Translations under genes and position numbers: made by a program
The notes under the pieces: model-generated
Database searches by the model: none
Seen by the model: the letters and a program-made list of their open reading frames with translations, nothing else
What the model was told of the DNA's origin: nothing
In this document: piece after piece, positions 1-7,754 of the stretch
Layout of the letters: the number at the start of each line of letters is the position of its first letter
How positions within the stretch are numbered: the first letter of the stretch is position 1
Source: Agromyces sp. Soil535
GTDB lineage: Bacteria; Actinomycetota; Actinomycetes; Actinomycetales; Microbacteriaceae
Assembly (NCBI RefSeq): GCF_001428255.1
Contig: NZ_LMRW01000024.1
Coordinates: 190,170-254,169 of the forward strand
Length of the DNA: 64,000 nt
Direction of reading: 5' to 3'

Positions 1-656
1 GGGCGGTCCGAACGGTCCGAGCGGTCGAACGAACGCGCCGGGCGCTCGTCGCGGTCGCGGCGCGGCGCACGGTCGTCACGATCGAACGAACGGGCCAACG
101 AACGCGCCGGGCGCTCGTCGCGGTCGCGGCGCGGCGCACGGTCGTCACGATCGAACGAACGGGCCGGGCGGTCGTCGCGGTAGTGCGGACGGGCCGGACG
201 GTCGTCGCGGTCGCGGCGCGGCGCACGGTCGTCGCGGTCGTAGGAACGAGCGGGTCGGTCGTCGCGGTCACGGCGCAGCGCACGGTCGTCGCGGTCGTAG
301 GAACGAGCGGGTCGGTCGCCGCGGTCGTACGAGCGGGGGGCGCGGTCGTCGCGGTCGAAGCGGCGGGCGCCTCGCTCGCCCTCGCTGCGCGACTCCCGGG
401 GAGCGCGGTCGTCGCGGCTCTCGCGCACTGCGCGGTGCGGCGAGCGGCCGGATGCGACGCGCTCCTCGCTCGACCAACGGGCCTTGCGCGAGGCATCCGC
501 CTCTTCGGGGCGGTAGCCTCGGTGGCCGGCGCTGCGCGAGCCGGGCTTGGACGATCCGGAGCGCGCCGGGCCGCCCTTCGAGCCGCCCTTCGCGTACGAC
601 GGATCGAAGTTCTTGGCCGGTCGTCCGCCGGCGGCGGGCTTCTTGTTCTTGGGCAT
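1..656 (-). CDS. Arg/Asp-repeat protein, N-terminal part (runs off left edge)
   Basis: Reading leftward from ATG at 656, preceded by an AGGAAG ribosome site, the frame stays open to the window edge, so only about 218 N-terminal residues are visible. It begins MPKNKKPAAGGRPAKNF, has a Gly/Lys/Ser-rich basic stretch, then from about residue 85 a low-complexity region made of RDDRAPR and RDRDDRPAR units, with two near-identical 23-residue repeats next to the edge. Highly charged, disordered N-terminal extensions of this kind occur in actinobacterial RNA-binding proteins, and DEAD-box RNA helicases of Microbacteriaceae may begin like this. The helicase assignment is from memory, because no helicase motif lies inside the window. 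The antisense frames are long only because of the repeat composition. Confidence 0.6.
   Translation of the reverse strand, partial: MPKNKKPAAGGRPAKNFDPSYAKGGSKGGPARSGSSKPGSRSAGHRGYRPEEADASRKARWSSEERVASGRSPHRAVRESRDDRAPRESRSEGERGARRFDRDDRAPRSYDRGDRPARSYDRDDRALRRDRDDRPARSYDRDDRAPRRDRDDRPARPHYRDDRPARSFDRDDRAPRRDRDERPARSLARSFDRDDRAPRRDRDERPARSFDRSDRSDR
32..169. repeat. 69-bp tandem repeat, two copies, coding
   Basis: Two nearly identical 69-bp units start at 32 and 101. Each encodes 23 residues (including RSFDRDDRAPRRDRDERP) on the minus strand. Shorter degenerate units of the same kind continue to about 370. The period is a multiple of three, so unit gain or loss keeps the frame. Confidence 0.85.
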
Positions 657-1009
657 GGTGGTGACTTCCTGGGTTGTACTGAAGTACATGGCAGGCCCGC
701 CGGGCGCGCGAAGCGCACAGCAGGTCTGAGAACCCGGAACAACGTCGACCGGGGCCGTTCACATACGGTGACTATCCGAGGCCGAATGCCCCGAAACCGG
801 CCCTTTGGACTCACAAACCCATCCGCGCACGGCGCGGTGTCCAGAACCGACTCGGCCACGATACCGGAAATCGGCTGGGAAAGTGCCGCGCGCGGCATCC
901 GCTCGGCTCCTCGTCACACTCGCGACGCGACTGAGCCGCCCTCGCGTCCGACTTTGACACGTCGCGACGTCGGAGTAGCATCACTCCACCCCTGAACCCG
1001 GAGCCCGGT
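657..1009. other. Divergent intergenic region with palindrome
   Basis: This 353-bp gap separates the leftward repeat protein from the rightward esterase. A palindrome TGTACTGAAGTACA (675-688, arms of six bases) lies 18 bp upstream of the leftward start and could be an operator or a 5'-UTR hairpin. The rightward promoter is at 954-981. No coding frame with normal composition is visible between them. Confidence 0.5.
954..981 (+). promoter_or_regulatory. Sigma-70-type promoter of the esterase gene
   Basis: TTGACA at 954-959 and TAGCAT at 976-981 are separated by 16 bp, followed 28 bp later by the GTG start. This is a good match to a housekeeping actinobacterial promoter. Confidence 0.65.
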
Positions 1010-2023
1010 GTGACCTCGTCCCGAAGCACAGGCGGCTCCGGCATCCGCGCCAGGCGGATCGCACTGGCCGCGCTGGCCGCCGCCGCGGCGGTCGTCGGCG
1101 TGGCCGCGCTCTCTGGGTTCCACACGCAGCTGCGCGAGATCGACCCGTCGGGCCCGGATGCCGCGAGCGAGGTCGTGAGCGCCGACATCATCGGCATCCG
1201 CACGTTCACGCCCCCCGCAGGGCTCGTGGTCGAAGCCGACCTCGAGTACGGCACCCGCGAGGACGGCACGCTGCTCACCCTCGACGTGTGCACGCCGGCG
1301 CCCGATGCCCTCGTCACGTCGCGCGCGGCCGTGGTGGCGATCCATGGCGGCAGCTGGGCACGCGGCGACAAGGCGAACGCGGACTGGCGCAACGTGTGCC
1401 TGTGGCTCGCGAGCGAGGGTTTCGTCGCGGCATCCGTGAACTACCGGCTCGTGCCTGACGCCCGCTTCCCGGCGGCGATCGAGGATGTCGCGCTCGCGGT
1501 CGAGTGGCTGCGTGCGCCCGAGCAGGTCGAGCGCTTCGGCATCGACCCAGCACGCATCGGCGCGTTCGGCGGCTCGGCGGGGGGCAATCTCGCCGCGCTC
1601 CTCGGCACGACCGGCGAGGGCCAGCTCGACGAGGGCGCGCGCGTCGCCGCCGTGGCCGAGCTGTCAGGGCCCGTGGGGCTCGGCGCGGCCGAGCTCGTGG
1701 CCGACGGCGCCTCGCCGTGGCTGCGCGGCATCGTCGGCGAGTACCTCGGCTGCGAGCCCGGCGCCGGCATCGACGCGTGCCCGCAGCAGGCGGACGCCTC
1801 ACCGGCGACCCTGGTCGATCCGAGCGACCCGCCGTTCTTCATCGGCCACGCCGACCAGGAGGTCGTGCCCGTGGGTCAGTCGCAGCGGTTCGCCGCGACC
1901 CTCGGCGCAGCCGGCGTGCCGGTGGAACTCGCCGTCGTGCCCGGCACCGGCCACTCGATCGGCATCCTCGACGAGGCGCTCCGCCTGCGCGTTGCGGAGT
2001 TCCTGCACGCGTATCTCGGCTGA
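1010..2023 (+). CDS. Alpha/beta hydrolase (carboxylesterase/Aes type), membrane-anchored or secreted
   Basis: This 337-residue protein has a twin-arginine-containing basic N-terminus and one hydrophobic segment (about residues 16-38), so the catalytic domain probably lies outside the membrane. The alpha/beta hydrolase signatures are clear: oxyanion-hole HGG at 112-114, nucleophile elbow GGSAGG with Ser189, acid Asp282 in GHADQEVVP, and His315 in GTGHS. These place it in the esterase/lipase family that hydrolyses short-chain esters; the substrate is unknown. The GTG start was chosen because it follows GGAGCCC and a good promoter at the right distance. It is a single gene, followed by the histidine kinase after 100 bp. 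Confidence 0.8.
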   Translation: MTSSRSTGGSGIRARRIALAALAAAAAVVGVAALSGFHTQLREIDPSGPDAASEVVSADIIGIRTFTPPAGLVVEADLEYGTREDGTLLTLDVCTPAPDALVTSRAAVVAIHGGSWARGDKANADWRNVCLWLASEGFVAASVNYRLVPDARFPAAIEDVALAVEWLRAPEQVERFGIDPARIGAFGGSAGGNLAALLGTTGEGQLDEGARVAAVAELSGPVGLGAAELVADGASPWLRGIVGEYLGCEPGAGIDACPQQADASPATLVDPSDPPFFIGHADQEVVPVGQSQRFAATLGAAGVPVELAVVPGTGHSIGILDEALRLRVAEFLHAYLG

Positions 2024-2049
2024 CCGCTCGCGGCAACCCCTGCCTCCCC

Positions 2050-2059
2050 TACCGCGGTA
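2050..2059. promoter_or_regulatory. Putative response-regulator operator TACCGCGGTA
   Basis: A perfect 10-bp palindrome lies 64 bp before the histidine-kinase start. A near-identical palindrome (4062-4071) lies 62 bp before the acyltransferase start. The matched position suggests that both promoters answer to the same regulator, most simply the response regulator encoded between them. Confidence 0.4.
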
Positions 2060-2123
2060 CTGCCGTGGAATCGCTCCGCGGAGGGATGCAGCGCCACGGC
2101 ACGCATGGCAGGCTGCTGCCACC

Positions 2124-3374
2124 ATGGACGACACGCAGCACACGACGGAACCGCCTCTCGCACCTGCGCCCCCGGCCGCCGCCGGGGCGGCGACGCTCGG
2201 TGGGGCCCTCGTCGACGACAGGCGCTTCCGCGCCTGGGTGTGGGTCGCCACGTCGCTCCTGGCGGTGGTGCTCCTCGTCGTCTCCGTGCCGCTCGCGGCG
2301 ACGGTCTACGGTGTGCACCTGCTCGCCGCCTTCGCGACGAGCCTCGCCCTCGCGGGTGCGCTCCCGCTCGCCGTGCGGCTGCCGTGGTTCGCGGCCGCGC
2401 TCGCGACCGCGGGGCTGCTCGCGTTCGCGCTGCTCTCGTCCGGCTCGGAGGGCGCACCATGGCCCTGGCCCGTGACGACGATCATCGGCCAGGGCTCGCT
2501 CCTCATCGTGCTCGGGCTCATGCGACCGTGGTGGGTCGGGCTCGCGGCCTGGCTCGCCTGCGTCCTCGTCACGACTCCGTTCGCCTTCGTCGACGCCGGC
2601 GCCGCCGCCAACGTCGTCACGGCCGCGGCCGTCACCGCACTCGCCTTCGCGGTGGCCGTGCTCGTCGCCCAGCGGCGCCTGATCGGCGCCGAGCTCTTCC
2701 GCGAGCGCGCCCACTCCGCTTCGGAGCAGCAGCGGCGCGTGCTCGTCGAGGAGCGGAACCGCATCGCGCGCGAACTCCACGACGTCGTCGCGCACGGCCT
2801 GTCGATCATCCATGTGCAGGCGACCAGTGCGCCGTACCGGGTCGAGGGGTTGAGCGAGGGCGCGAAGGCCGAGTTCGCCGAGATCGCGGCATCCGCTCGC
2901 ACCGCGATGACCGAGATGCGTCAGCTCCTCGGGGTGCTCCGGAGCGCGGATGCCGCGGCCGAGACGACTCCGCAACCGGGGCTCCGCGAGCTGCCGGTGC
3001 TCGTGGCATCCGTCGAACGCGCCGGAGTTCCAGTGACCCTCGAGCTCGGCGAGCGCCTCCCTGAAGCGGGACTCGCTGCCACCGCGGCATACCGCATCGT
3101 GCAGGAGGCCCTCAGCAACGTGGTGCGCCATGCGCCCGGTGCGTCGACCCACGTCTCCGTCGAAGTGCTCGCCGACGACCTCGTCGTGTCGGTCGAGAAC
3201 GACGCTGCCGCGGATGCCCCGGGCCCGGACGCCAAGGGGGGCGCCCACGGTCTCGTCGGCATCGGCGAGCGCGCAGCCCTGCTCGGCGGGCGCGCCGAGT
3301 ACGGCGAGCTCCCCGGCGGCGGCTACCGTGTTCTCGCGACCCTGCCGCTCGGGGCGGACGGAGGAACGGTGTGA
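2124..3374 (+). CDS. NarL-type sensor histidine kinase
   Basis: This 416-residue membrane kinase has an N-terminal block of about four to six hydrophobic segments (residues 38-182) without a large extracellular domain, which suggests membrane-state sensing. A HisKA_3 dimerisation domain follows with the phospho-acceptor His219 in RELHDVVAHGLS. The ATPase domain shows the N box ALSNVVRHA and the glycine box GLVGIGERAALLGG. The start ATG 2124 fits the first predicted membrane segment. An open frame extends further upstream but overlaps the esterase gene. The stop overlaps the GTG of the response regulator (GTGA), so the two are co-translated. Confidence 0.9.
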   Translation: MDDTQHTTEPPLAPAPPAAAGAATLGGALVDDRRFRAWVWVATSLLAVVLLVVSVPLAATVYGVHLLAAFATSLALAGALPLAVRLPWFAAALATAGLLAFALLSSGSEGAPWPWPVTTIIGQGSLLIVLGLMRPWWVGLAAWLACVLVTTPFAFVDAGAAANVVTAAAVTALAFAVAVLVAQRRLIGAELFRERAHSASEQQRRVLVEERNRIARELHDVVAHGLSIIHVQATSAPYRVEGLSEGAKAEFAEIAASARTAMTEMRQLLGVLRSADAAAETTPQPGLRELPVLVASVERAGVPVTLELGERLPEAGLAATAAYRIVQEALSNVVRHAPGASTHVSVEVLADDLVVSVENDAAADAPGPDAKGGAHGLVGIGERAALLGGRAEYGELPGGGYRVLATLPLGADGGTV

Positions 3375-4042
3375 CGATCTCGGTGCTCATCGCCGACGAC
3401 CAGGCGATGGTGCGCGCCGGCTTCGCGGCGGTGCTCGCCGCGCAGCCGGGCATCGAGGTCGTCGGGCAGGCCGCCGATGGCGCTGAGGCCGTGTCGCTCG
3501 CGCGCGAGCTGCGGCCCGACGTGGTGGTCATGGACGTTCGCATGCCCGAGCTCAACGGCATCGAGGCGACGCGCGCCCTGCAGACCCCGCCACGGAGCTC
3601 CGACTACGTGCCGCGAGTGCTCATGCTCACGACCTTCGACATCGACGAATACGTCTACGAGGCATTGCGCGCGGGCGCGAGCGGGTTCCTGCTGAAGGAC
3701 GCCACGCCCGAGGAGCTCGTCGCGGCCGTGCGCATCGTGGCAGGCGGCGACGCGCTGCTCGCACCGAGCGTGACCCGTCGGCTCATCGAGGACTTCGCGC
3801 GGTCGGGTCCACCGCCGCGGCCGTCGGGCACCCGGCTCGCCGAGCTCACGGAGCGCGAGCGCGAGGTGCTCACGCTCGTCGGCCGGGGCATGTCGAACTC
3901 CGAGATCGCCGCGGCGCTGTTCATCGCCGAGCAGACCGTGAAGACGCACGTCTCGAAGATCCTGCAGAAGCTGGGCCTGCGCGATCGCGTGCACGCGGTG
4001 GTGCTCGCGTACGACACCGGACTCGTGCAGCCCGGCTCATAG
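3371..4042 (+). CDS. NarL/FixJ-family response regulator
   Basis: This 223-residue regulator has a receiver domain with acidic pair D9-D10, phospho-acceptor Asp55 in VVMDVRMPE and Lys109 in GFLLKD. A LuxR-type helix-turn-helix follows (LTEREREVLTLVGRGMSNSEIA). It is paired with the preceding kinase through a four-base overlap. The TACCnCGGTA palindromes before the kinase and before the next gene are candidate binding sites, so it may control its own operon and the acyltransferase. The stimulus is unknown. Confidence 0.92.
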   Translation: MTISVLIADDQAMVRAGFAAVLAAQPGIEVVGQAADGAEAVSLARELRPDVVVMDVRMPELNGIEATRALQTPPRSSDYVPRVLMLTTFDIDEYVYEALRAGASGFLLKDATPEELVAAVRIVAGGDALLAPSVTRRLIEDFARSGPPPRPSGTRLAELTEREREVLTLVGRGMSNSEIAAALFIAEQTVKTHVSKILQKLGLRDRVHAVVLAYDTGLVQPGS

Positions 4043-4061
4043 CCCTCAGCCCACGGACCCA

Positions 4062-4071
4062 TACCCCGGTA
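4062..4071. promoter_or_regulatory. Putative response-regulator operator TACCCCGGTA
   Basis: This is the second copy of the TACCnCGGTA palindrome, 62 bp before the acyltransferase GTG. A -10-like TAACCT at 4122-4127 ends six bases before that GTG, so the transcript may be leaderless. Confidence 0.4.
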
Positions 4072-4133
4072 GGGGGCGAGAACGGCTCTCCCGGGTGATG
4101 TCGGGCCCGCAACCGCGTTCCTAACCTGCCCGC

Positions 4134-5696
4134 GTGGGCGGATGGGCCGCCCGGATGGGTACGGTCATGACCGACACGCTCAACCGTTCAGCCGCGGCAT
4201 CCGCTCAGGGCGCGGCGTCCGCTCAGGGCGCGACATCCGCTCGAGGCGCGGCGTCCGCTCGAGGACGCACGGGAGTCGTGCGCGACTCGAGCGTCGACGC
4301 GATCCGCATCGTGCTGCTCGTGGCGGTGTTCGCCCTGCACGCGATGATGTGCGGCGTGAGCGTCGGCGCCGGCGGTCCGGTGCTGCGGAACGCGCTCGAG
4401 GGGCAGGCGTGGTTCGGCCCGGTCAGCTGGGTCGTGCAGATCATGCCGCTGTTCTTCATCGCGGGCGGGTTCTCGAGCCTCCACCACTGGCGGTCGATGC
4501 GGTCGCGAGGAGCGACGCCCGCCGACTACGTGCGATCCCGCCTCGAACGGCTGGTGCGACCCGCGATCGCACTCGTCGTCGTCGTCGCCGGCGGACTCGT
4601 CGCGCTCTCGCTCGCCGGCCTTCCCGCCGAGCTCGTCGCGACGGCGGGCTTCCGCATCGGCCAGCCGCTCTGGTTCCTCGGCGTGTACGTGGCGATCTCG
4701 GCGCTGGTGCCGATCATGCTGCGCGCCCACGAGCGCGCACGAGTGCTCACGCCGCTCGCCCTCCTCGCGGCGGTCGTCGCCGTCGATGTGGTGCGTCTCT
4801 CGACGGGCGTCGAGGCGATCGGGTACCTCAACCTCCTCCTCGTGTGGCTCCTCGTGCAGCAGCTCGGATTCCACCTCGCGGACGGCAGCGTCGACCGGCT
4901 CTCGCGTCCGACGCTCTGGGGAATCGCGGCCGCCGCACTCGCGCTGCTCGCCGTGCTCACGGTGGTGGGGCCCTATCCCGTCGACATGCTCGAGAACCTC
5001 AACCCGCCGTCCGTGTGCCTTGTCGTGCTCGGCATCGCGCAGCTCGCACTGTTCCAGCTGGCCAGGCCGTACATCAGCGCCTGGGTGGAGCGAGCGGATG
5101 CCTCGCGGCTGATCTCGTCGGTCGGCGAGCGGGCCATGACCGTGTACCTGTGGCACATGCCCGTGCTGATCGTGCTCGCGGGCCTCGGCCTCGCCGCGAA
5201 CGCCGGCTTCGGGCTCCCGCTGCCCGAGCCGCTGAGCCTCGAGTGGTGGGCGACGCGTCCGCTCTGGCTCGGCGTCGCCGCCGCGGCGGTCGTACCGATC
5301 GCGCTCGTGTTCGGACGGTTCGAACGCGCGCGCCGCCGTAGTGCCGAGCGGAGCCGCGCCTCCGCCGGCATGACGGCGATCGATGCGTTGTGCGGGGTGG
5401 CCGGCGTCGCGCTGCTGCTCGTCGCCGGCTTCGGCCCGGTCCCTGCGGTCATCGCGCTCGCGCTGCTCTCGATCGCGCTGGTCGGCAGCGCCCGTGTGCG
5501 CGCCCTCGCACGACGGGTGACCCGTCCGACCGGGCACCTCGGTGGGGCCCTCGATTCCGACCTCACGAGATGGGAGCGGGTGTGGAACCGATCCGCCGAT
5601 GCGGACATCTCCCTGTATGGCCGCATCCGCAGGATCGTGGAGGACAGGGGCAGTACATGGAGTGGATTCGCACGCACGTCGACCGACTTCTCCTAG
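4134..5696 (+). CDS. Acyltransferase-3 family membrane protein
   Basis: This protein of up to 520 residues has about ten to eleven membrane segments and the layout of the acyltransferase-3 (OafA/YrhL-like) family, which moves acyl groups onto sugars or lipids at the cell surface. Family-like features are the N-terminal VDAIRIVLLVAVFALHAMM, where the His faces the membrane, and the LWFLGVY and VYLWHMPVLIVLA segments. The GTG at 4134 is favoured by a -10-like TAACCT six bases upstream (leaderless). ATG 4167 (MTDTLNRS) is the alternative. A short Ala/Ser/Gln repeat follows the start. Its position behind the two-component pair and the shared palindrome suggest that it is the main output of that system. 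Substrate unknown. Confidence 0.8.
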   Translation: MGGWAARMGTVMTDTLNRSAAASAQGAASAQGATSARGAASARGRTGVVRDSSVDAIRIVLLVAVFALHAMMCGVSVGAGGPVLRNALEGQAWFGPVSWVVQIMPLFFIAGGFSSLHHWRSMRSRGATPADYVRSRLERLVRPAIALVVVVAGGLVALSLAGLPAELVATAGFRIGQPLWFLGVYVAISALVPIMLRAHERARVLTPLALLAAVVAVDVVRLSTGVEAIGYLNLLLVWLLVQQLGFHLADGSVDRLSRPTLWGIAAAALALLAVLTVVGPYPVDMLENLNPPSVCLVVLGIAQLALFQLARPYISAWVERADASRLISSVGERAMTVYLWHMPVLIVLAGLGLAANAGFGLPLPEPLSLEWWATRPLWLGVAAAAVVPIALVFGRFERARRRSAERSRASAGMTAIDALCGVAGVALLLVAGFGPVPAVIALALLSIALVGSARVRALARRVTRPTGHLGGALDSDLTRWERVWNRSADADISLYGRIRRIVEDRGSTWSGFARTSTDFS

Positions 5697-5890
5697 GAGG
5701 CGCGGCCGGCTGCATCGCCTTGGCATTGGCGGTACTGGGATACGCGGCATTCGCGAACGCTCCCGGCGTGGCCTACATCGTGACGCTGTTCACGGGCTCG
5801 CTGTTCTTCGCCGCGTGGGCGATGTGGTACCTCATACGACGCGCCGCACGGTCGCGACGCAGTGCCTCGCGGCGTGAGCGCGCACGGTAG
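5657..5890 (+). CDS. Small two-helix membrane protein
   Basis: This 77-residue protein starts MEWIRTHVDRLLLGG and has two hydrophobic segments (about residues 11-33 and 38-58), ending in an Arg/Ser-rich cytoplasmic tail. It begins 40 bp inside the end of the acyltransferase gene, with GAGGACAGGGG upstream, so the two are translationally coupled. It may be a small partner of the acyltransferase or of the kinase. No family was recognised. Confidence 0.6.
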   Translation: MEWIRTHVDRLLLGGAAGCIALALAVLGYAAFANAPGVAYIVTLFTGSLFFAAWAMWYLIRRAARSRRSASRRERAR

Positions 5891-5943
5891 GGGAACGTGT
5901 GGTCCGGCTCACCCCCAGCGTGCCGGACCACACGCCGTTCCCC
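5890..5943 (+). terminator. Strong hairpin terminator
   Basis: Arms GGGGAACG-TGTGGTCCGGC and GCCGGACCACA-CGCCGTTCCCC pair almost completely over about 19 bp around a short loop, immediately after the small membrane-protein gene. No U-tract follows, as is usual in high-GC actinobacteria. Confidence 0.7.
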
Positions 5944-5948
5944 CATCA

Positions 5949-5961
5949 CGGAGATGTCCGG
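5949..5961. promoter_or_regulatory. Motif CGGAGATGTCCGG before the sigma factor
   Basis: This 13-mer with CGGA/TCCG arms lies 61 bp before the sigma-factor start. The identical 13-mer lies 59 bp before the monooxygenase start (7683-7695), and both are followed by GGTTC and CCG-rich sequence at nearly the same distance. It is a candidate ECF promoter element or operator. Confidence 0.4.
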
Positions 5962-6022
5962 ACGCGGGCGAAGGTTCCATTTCCGTGTCCGCCGCATCGT
6001 GCCCGGCTACGCTGGGACCGCC

Positions 6023-6601
6023 ATGGATGAGTCGCCGTCGGATGCCGCGCTCTGGCTCGAGGCGGTCTCCGGCACCGAGTCCTCGTTCGGCGTGGTGTAC
6101 GACCGGTACCGACGCCACATCTTCCGCAAGGCCTACGCTCGGGTCCGGAACGTCCACGACGCGGAGGACGTCGTGGCGATGGTCTTCCTCGAGGCGTGGC
6201 GCAAGCGGTCGGAGGTGCGGTTCGTCGACGGGTCGCTGCGACCTTGGCTGTTGGTCGTGACCGTGAACGTGACCCTGAACCGTGAACGCACCGATCGCCG
6301 GTACCGACGCCTCCTGTCGAAGCTGCCCGCAGGCGAGCACGTGCCCGACGCGAGCACCGCCGTGCACGACATGATCGAGCATCAGGAGTCGGCCGCCGAC
6401 ATCCAGGTCGCGATGGCGAAGCTCTCGGCGGCGGAGCAGCGGATCGTGGAGCTGTGCCTCGTCGAGGAGCTGCCGCTGGCCGCAGCCGCGGCGGCGCTGG
6501 ACATCCCCGTCGGCACGGTGAAATCGAGGCTGCACCGGGCGAGGAAGCGCCTGCGCGTCGAACTCGGCACGACACTGACCGCACGGGAGGTGCCCTCATG
6601 A
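6023..6601 (+). CDS. ECF RNA polymerase sigma factor
   Basis: This 192-residue sigma factor has region 2 (about 20-85: YDRYRRHIFRKAYARVRNVHDAEDVVAMVFLEAW in outline) and region 4 (about 125-182: LSAAEQRIVELCLVEELPLA, then IPVGTVKSRLHRARKRLR). It directs RNA polymerase to a small set of stress or envelope promoters. The start ATG 6023 follows a -10-like TACGCT; longer upstream frames run into the terminator. The ATGA overlap with the next gene couples it to a membrane protein that is a likely regulator of its activity. Confidence 0.9.
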   Translation: MDESPSDAALWLEAVSGTESSFGVVYDRYRRHIFRKAYARVRNVHDAEDVVAMVFLEAWRKRSEVRFVDGSLRPWLLVVTVNVTLNRERTDRRYRRLLSKLPAGEHVPDASTAVHDMIEHQESAADIQVAMAKLSAAEQRIVELCLVEELPLAAAAAALDIPVGTVKSRLHRARKRLRVELGTTLTAREVPS

Positions 6602-7113
6602 GATTCGACGAGCGCGGTCCCGCAATGCGCCCCGAACGCGACGCCGCCATCCGGGCGATGCTCATCGACGAGGCCAGCAGGGCGCCCGAGATGAAGGCGG
6701 CCCGCCGACGCAGGAACTGGATGATCTGGAGCGGGGCGGGTGTACTCGCCATCGGCATCGGCGCGACCGCGGGGGCCGTCGTGCTGCAGGCGGCGCAGGT
6801 CTCGAACGATCACATCGTGCACTGCCTGAGCTCGGATCGACGCGCCGCCGACGGCGGATACCCCGGTTCGCAGGCGACGCTCGCTTCGCGCGACGGGCAG
6901 GGCCGCGTCGATGACGCGATCGAGCTCTGCACCCTGATGTGGCAGCAGGGCGTGTTCGAGGACGGGTTCGACGCGGCATCCGCATCGAACCCGCCCGGTG
7001 CGGTGCCGCCTGCGTTCCAGGTGTGCGTGATGCCCGACGGGAGCGCCGCCGTCGTCCCGTCCGACGAGCCGGCGGTCTGCTCCCGGCTCAGCCTCGCCCC
7101 ACTGCAGGACTGA
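6598..7113 (+). CDS. Single-pass membrane protein, probable sigma-factor partner
   Basis: This 171-residue protein has a charged cytoplasmic N-terminus (about 45 residues), one hydrophobic segment (WMIWSGAGVLAIGIGATAGA) and an extracytoplasmic domain with four cysteines (HCLSS, LCTLM, VCVMP, VCSRL) that could form disulphides. It overlaps the sigma-factor stop by ATGA. The gene order and topology match an anti-sigma factor, but no zinc-binding HxxxCxxC anti-sigma motif is visible, so that role is inferred from context only. It ends exactly where the convergent crystallin-like gene ends. Confidence 0.65.
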   Translation: MRFDERGPAMRPERDAAIRAMLIDEASRAPEMKAARRRRNWMIWSGAGVLAIGIGATAGAVVLQAAQVSNDHIVHCLSSDRRAADGGYPGSQATLASRDGQGRVDDAIELCTLMWQQGVFEDGFDAASASNPPGAVPPAFQVCVMPDGSAAVVPSDEPAVCSRLSLAPLQD

Positions 7114-7653
7114 TCACCCGAAGGTGCCCCACGGCCTGAAGACCAGCGAACGGACCTGGTCGTTCAGGCTGCCGATGCTCGAGCACGTCGGGGTGCAGGT
7201 GATCCGGTCGCCGCCGTACCCGGTGGCTCTGTACAGGGTCACCCAGCACCCATTGGACCCACGAGCCGAGCTGATCCGGGAATCCCAGCCACCCGACAGG
7301 CTCGCGAATCCGTACGTGACTCCGGCGCAGCCGCTGGAGCCCCACATGGTGAGGGTGGAGCCGCGGTAGTTCACGTCGGCGTAGACGGTGCCGAGGGTGA
7401 CGCTGGCCGATGCGCTCCGCGAGGTCGCGTCCGTCGTCGCGATCGACGCATCGAGGTACCCGTCCGCCTCGGCCTTCGTCAGGAAGCAGCGTGGTGCATC
7501 CTGCCGCTCGGCGGAGTCGACCGGCTGCACCTCCACCACGCAATGCACCTCCGCACGGGCCGCGGAAGCCTCGGCGCCGGCCGGAACGGCGACGGGCGCG
7601 GCCACCGTCGCAAGCGCTGCGAGCACAATCATGAACTTCATTCGGGTCTCCAT
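7114..7653 (-). CDS. Secreted beta/gamma-crystallin-like (inhibitor I36-like) protein
   Basis: This 179-residue secreted protein has a Sec signal peptide (hydrophobic IVLAALATVAAPVAVPAGA, cleavage near AEA). The mature part holds a crystallin/SMI-type fold seen from YADVNYRG, LTMWGSSGC and ATGYGGD with the closing LNDQVRSLVFRPW, and several cysteines. Family members include Streptomyces metalloproteinase inhibitors and calcium-binding crystallins. ATG 7653 (METRMK) or ATG 7641 are possible starts. It is convergent with, and directly abuts, the sigma-factor partner gene. A copy of the CGGAGATGTCCGG motif lies 30 bp upstream of its start. Confidence 0.7.
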   Translation of the reverse strand: METRMKFMIVLAALATVAAPVAVPAGAEASAARAEVHCVVEVQPVDSAERQDAPRCFLTKAEADGYLDASIATTDATSRSASASVTLGTVYADVNYRGSTLTMWGSSGCAGVTYGFASLSGGWDSRISSARGSNGCWVTLYRATGYGGDRITCTPTCSSIGSLNDQVRSLVFRPWGTFG

Positions 7654-7682
7654 TCATCGCGGGCGAGATCTGCCCGTGTACC

Positions 7683-7695
7683 CGGAGATGTCCGG
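7683..7695. promoter_or_regulatory. Motif CGGAGATGTCCGG (second copy)
   Basis: Identical to 5949-5961. It sits between the divergent crystallin-like and monooxygenase-like genes, 59 bp before the rightward start and 30 bp before the leftward one. Confidence 0.4.
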
Positions 7696-7754
7696 CAGGC
7701 CCGCGATGGTTCATCCGTTACCGCTCCGAAACCCGCATGGGGTGGGATGGTCGC

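Noticed and set aside
183..995. A rightward frame over the Arg/Asp repeat
   Set aside because: Its Val/Ala repeats arise only from reading the GTCGTCGCGG repeat in another frame; the leftward frame has a ribosome site and a sensible start.
4188..5750. A 520-codon open frame antisense to the acyltransferase gene
   Set aside because: The product is extremely rich in Arg, His and Glu with no recognisable fold. The sense strand has clear membrane segments.
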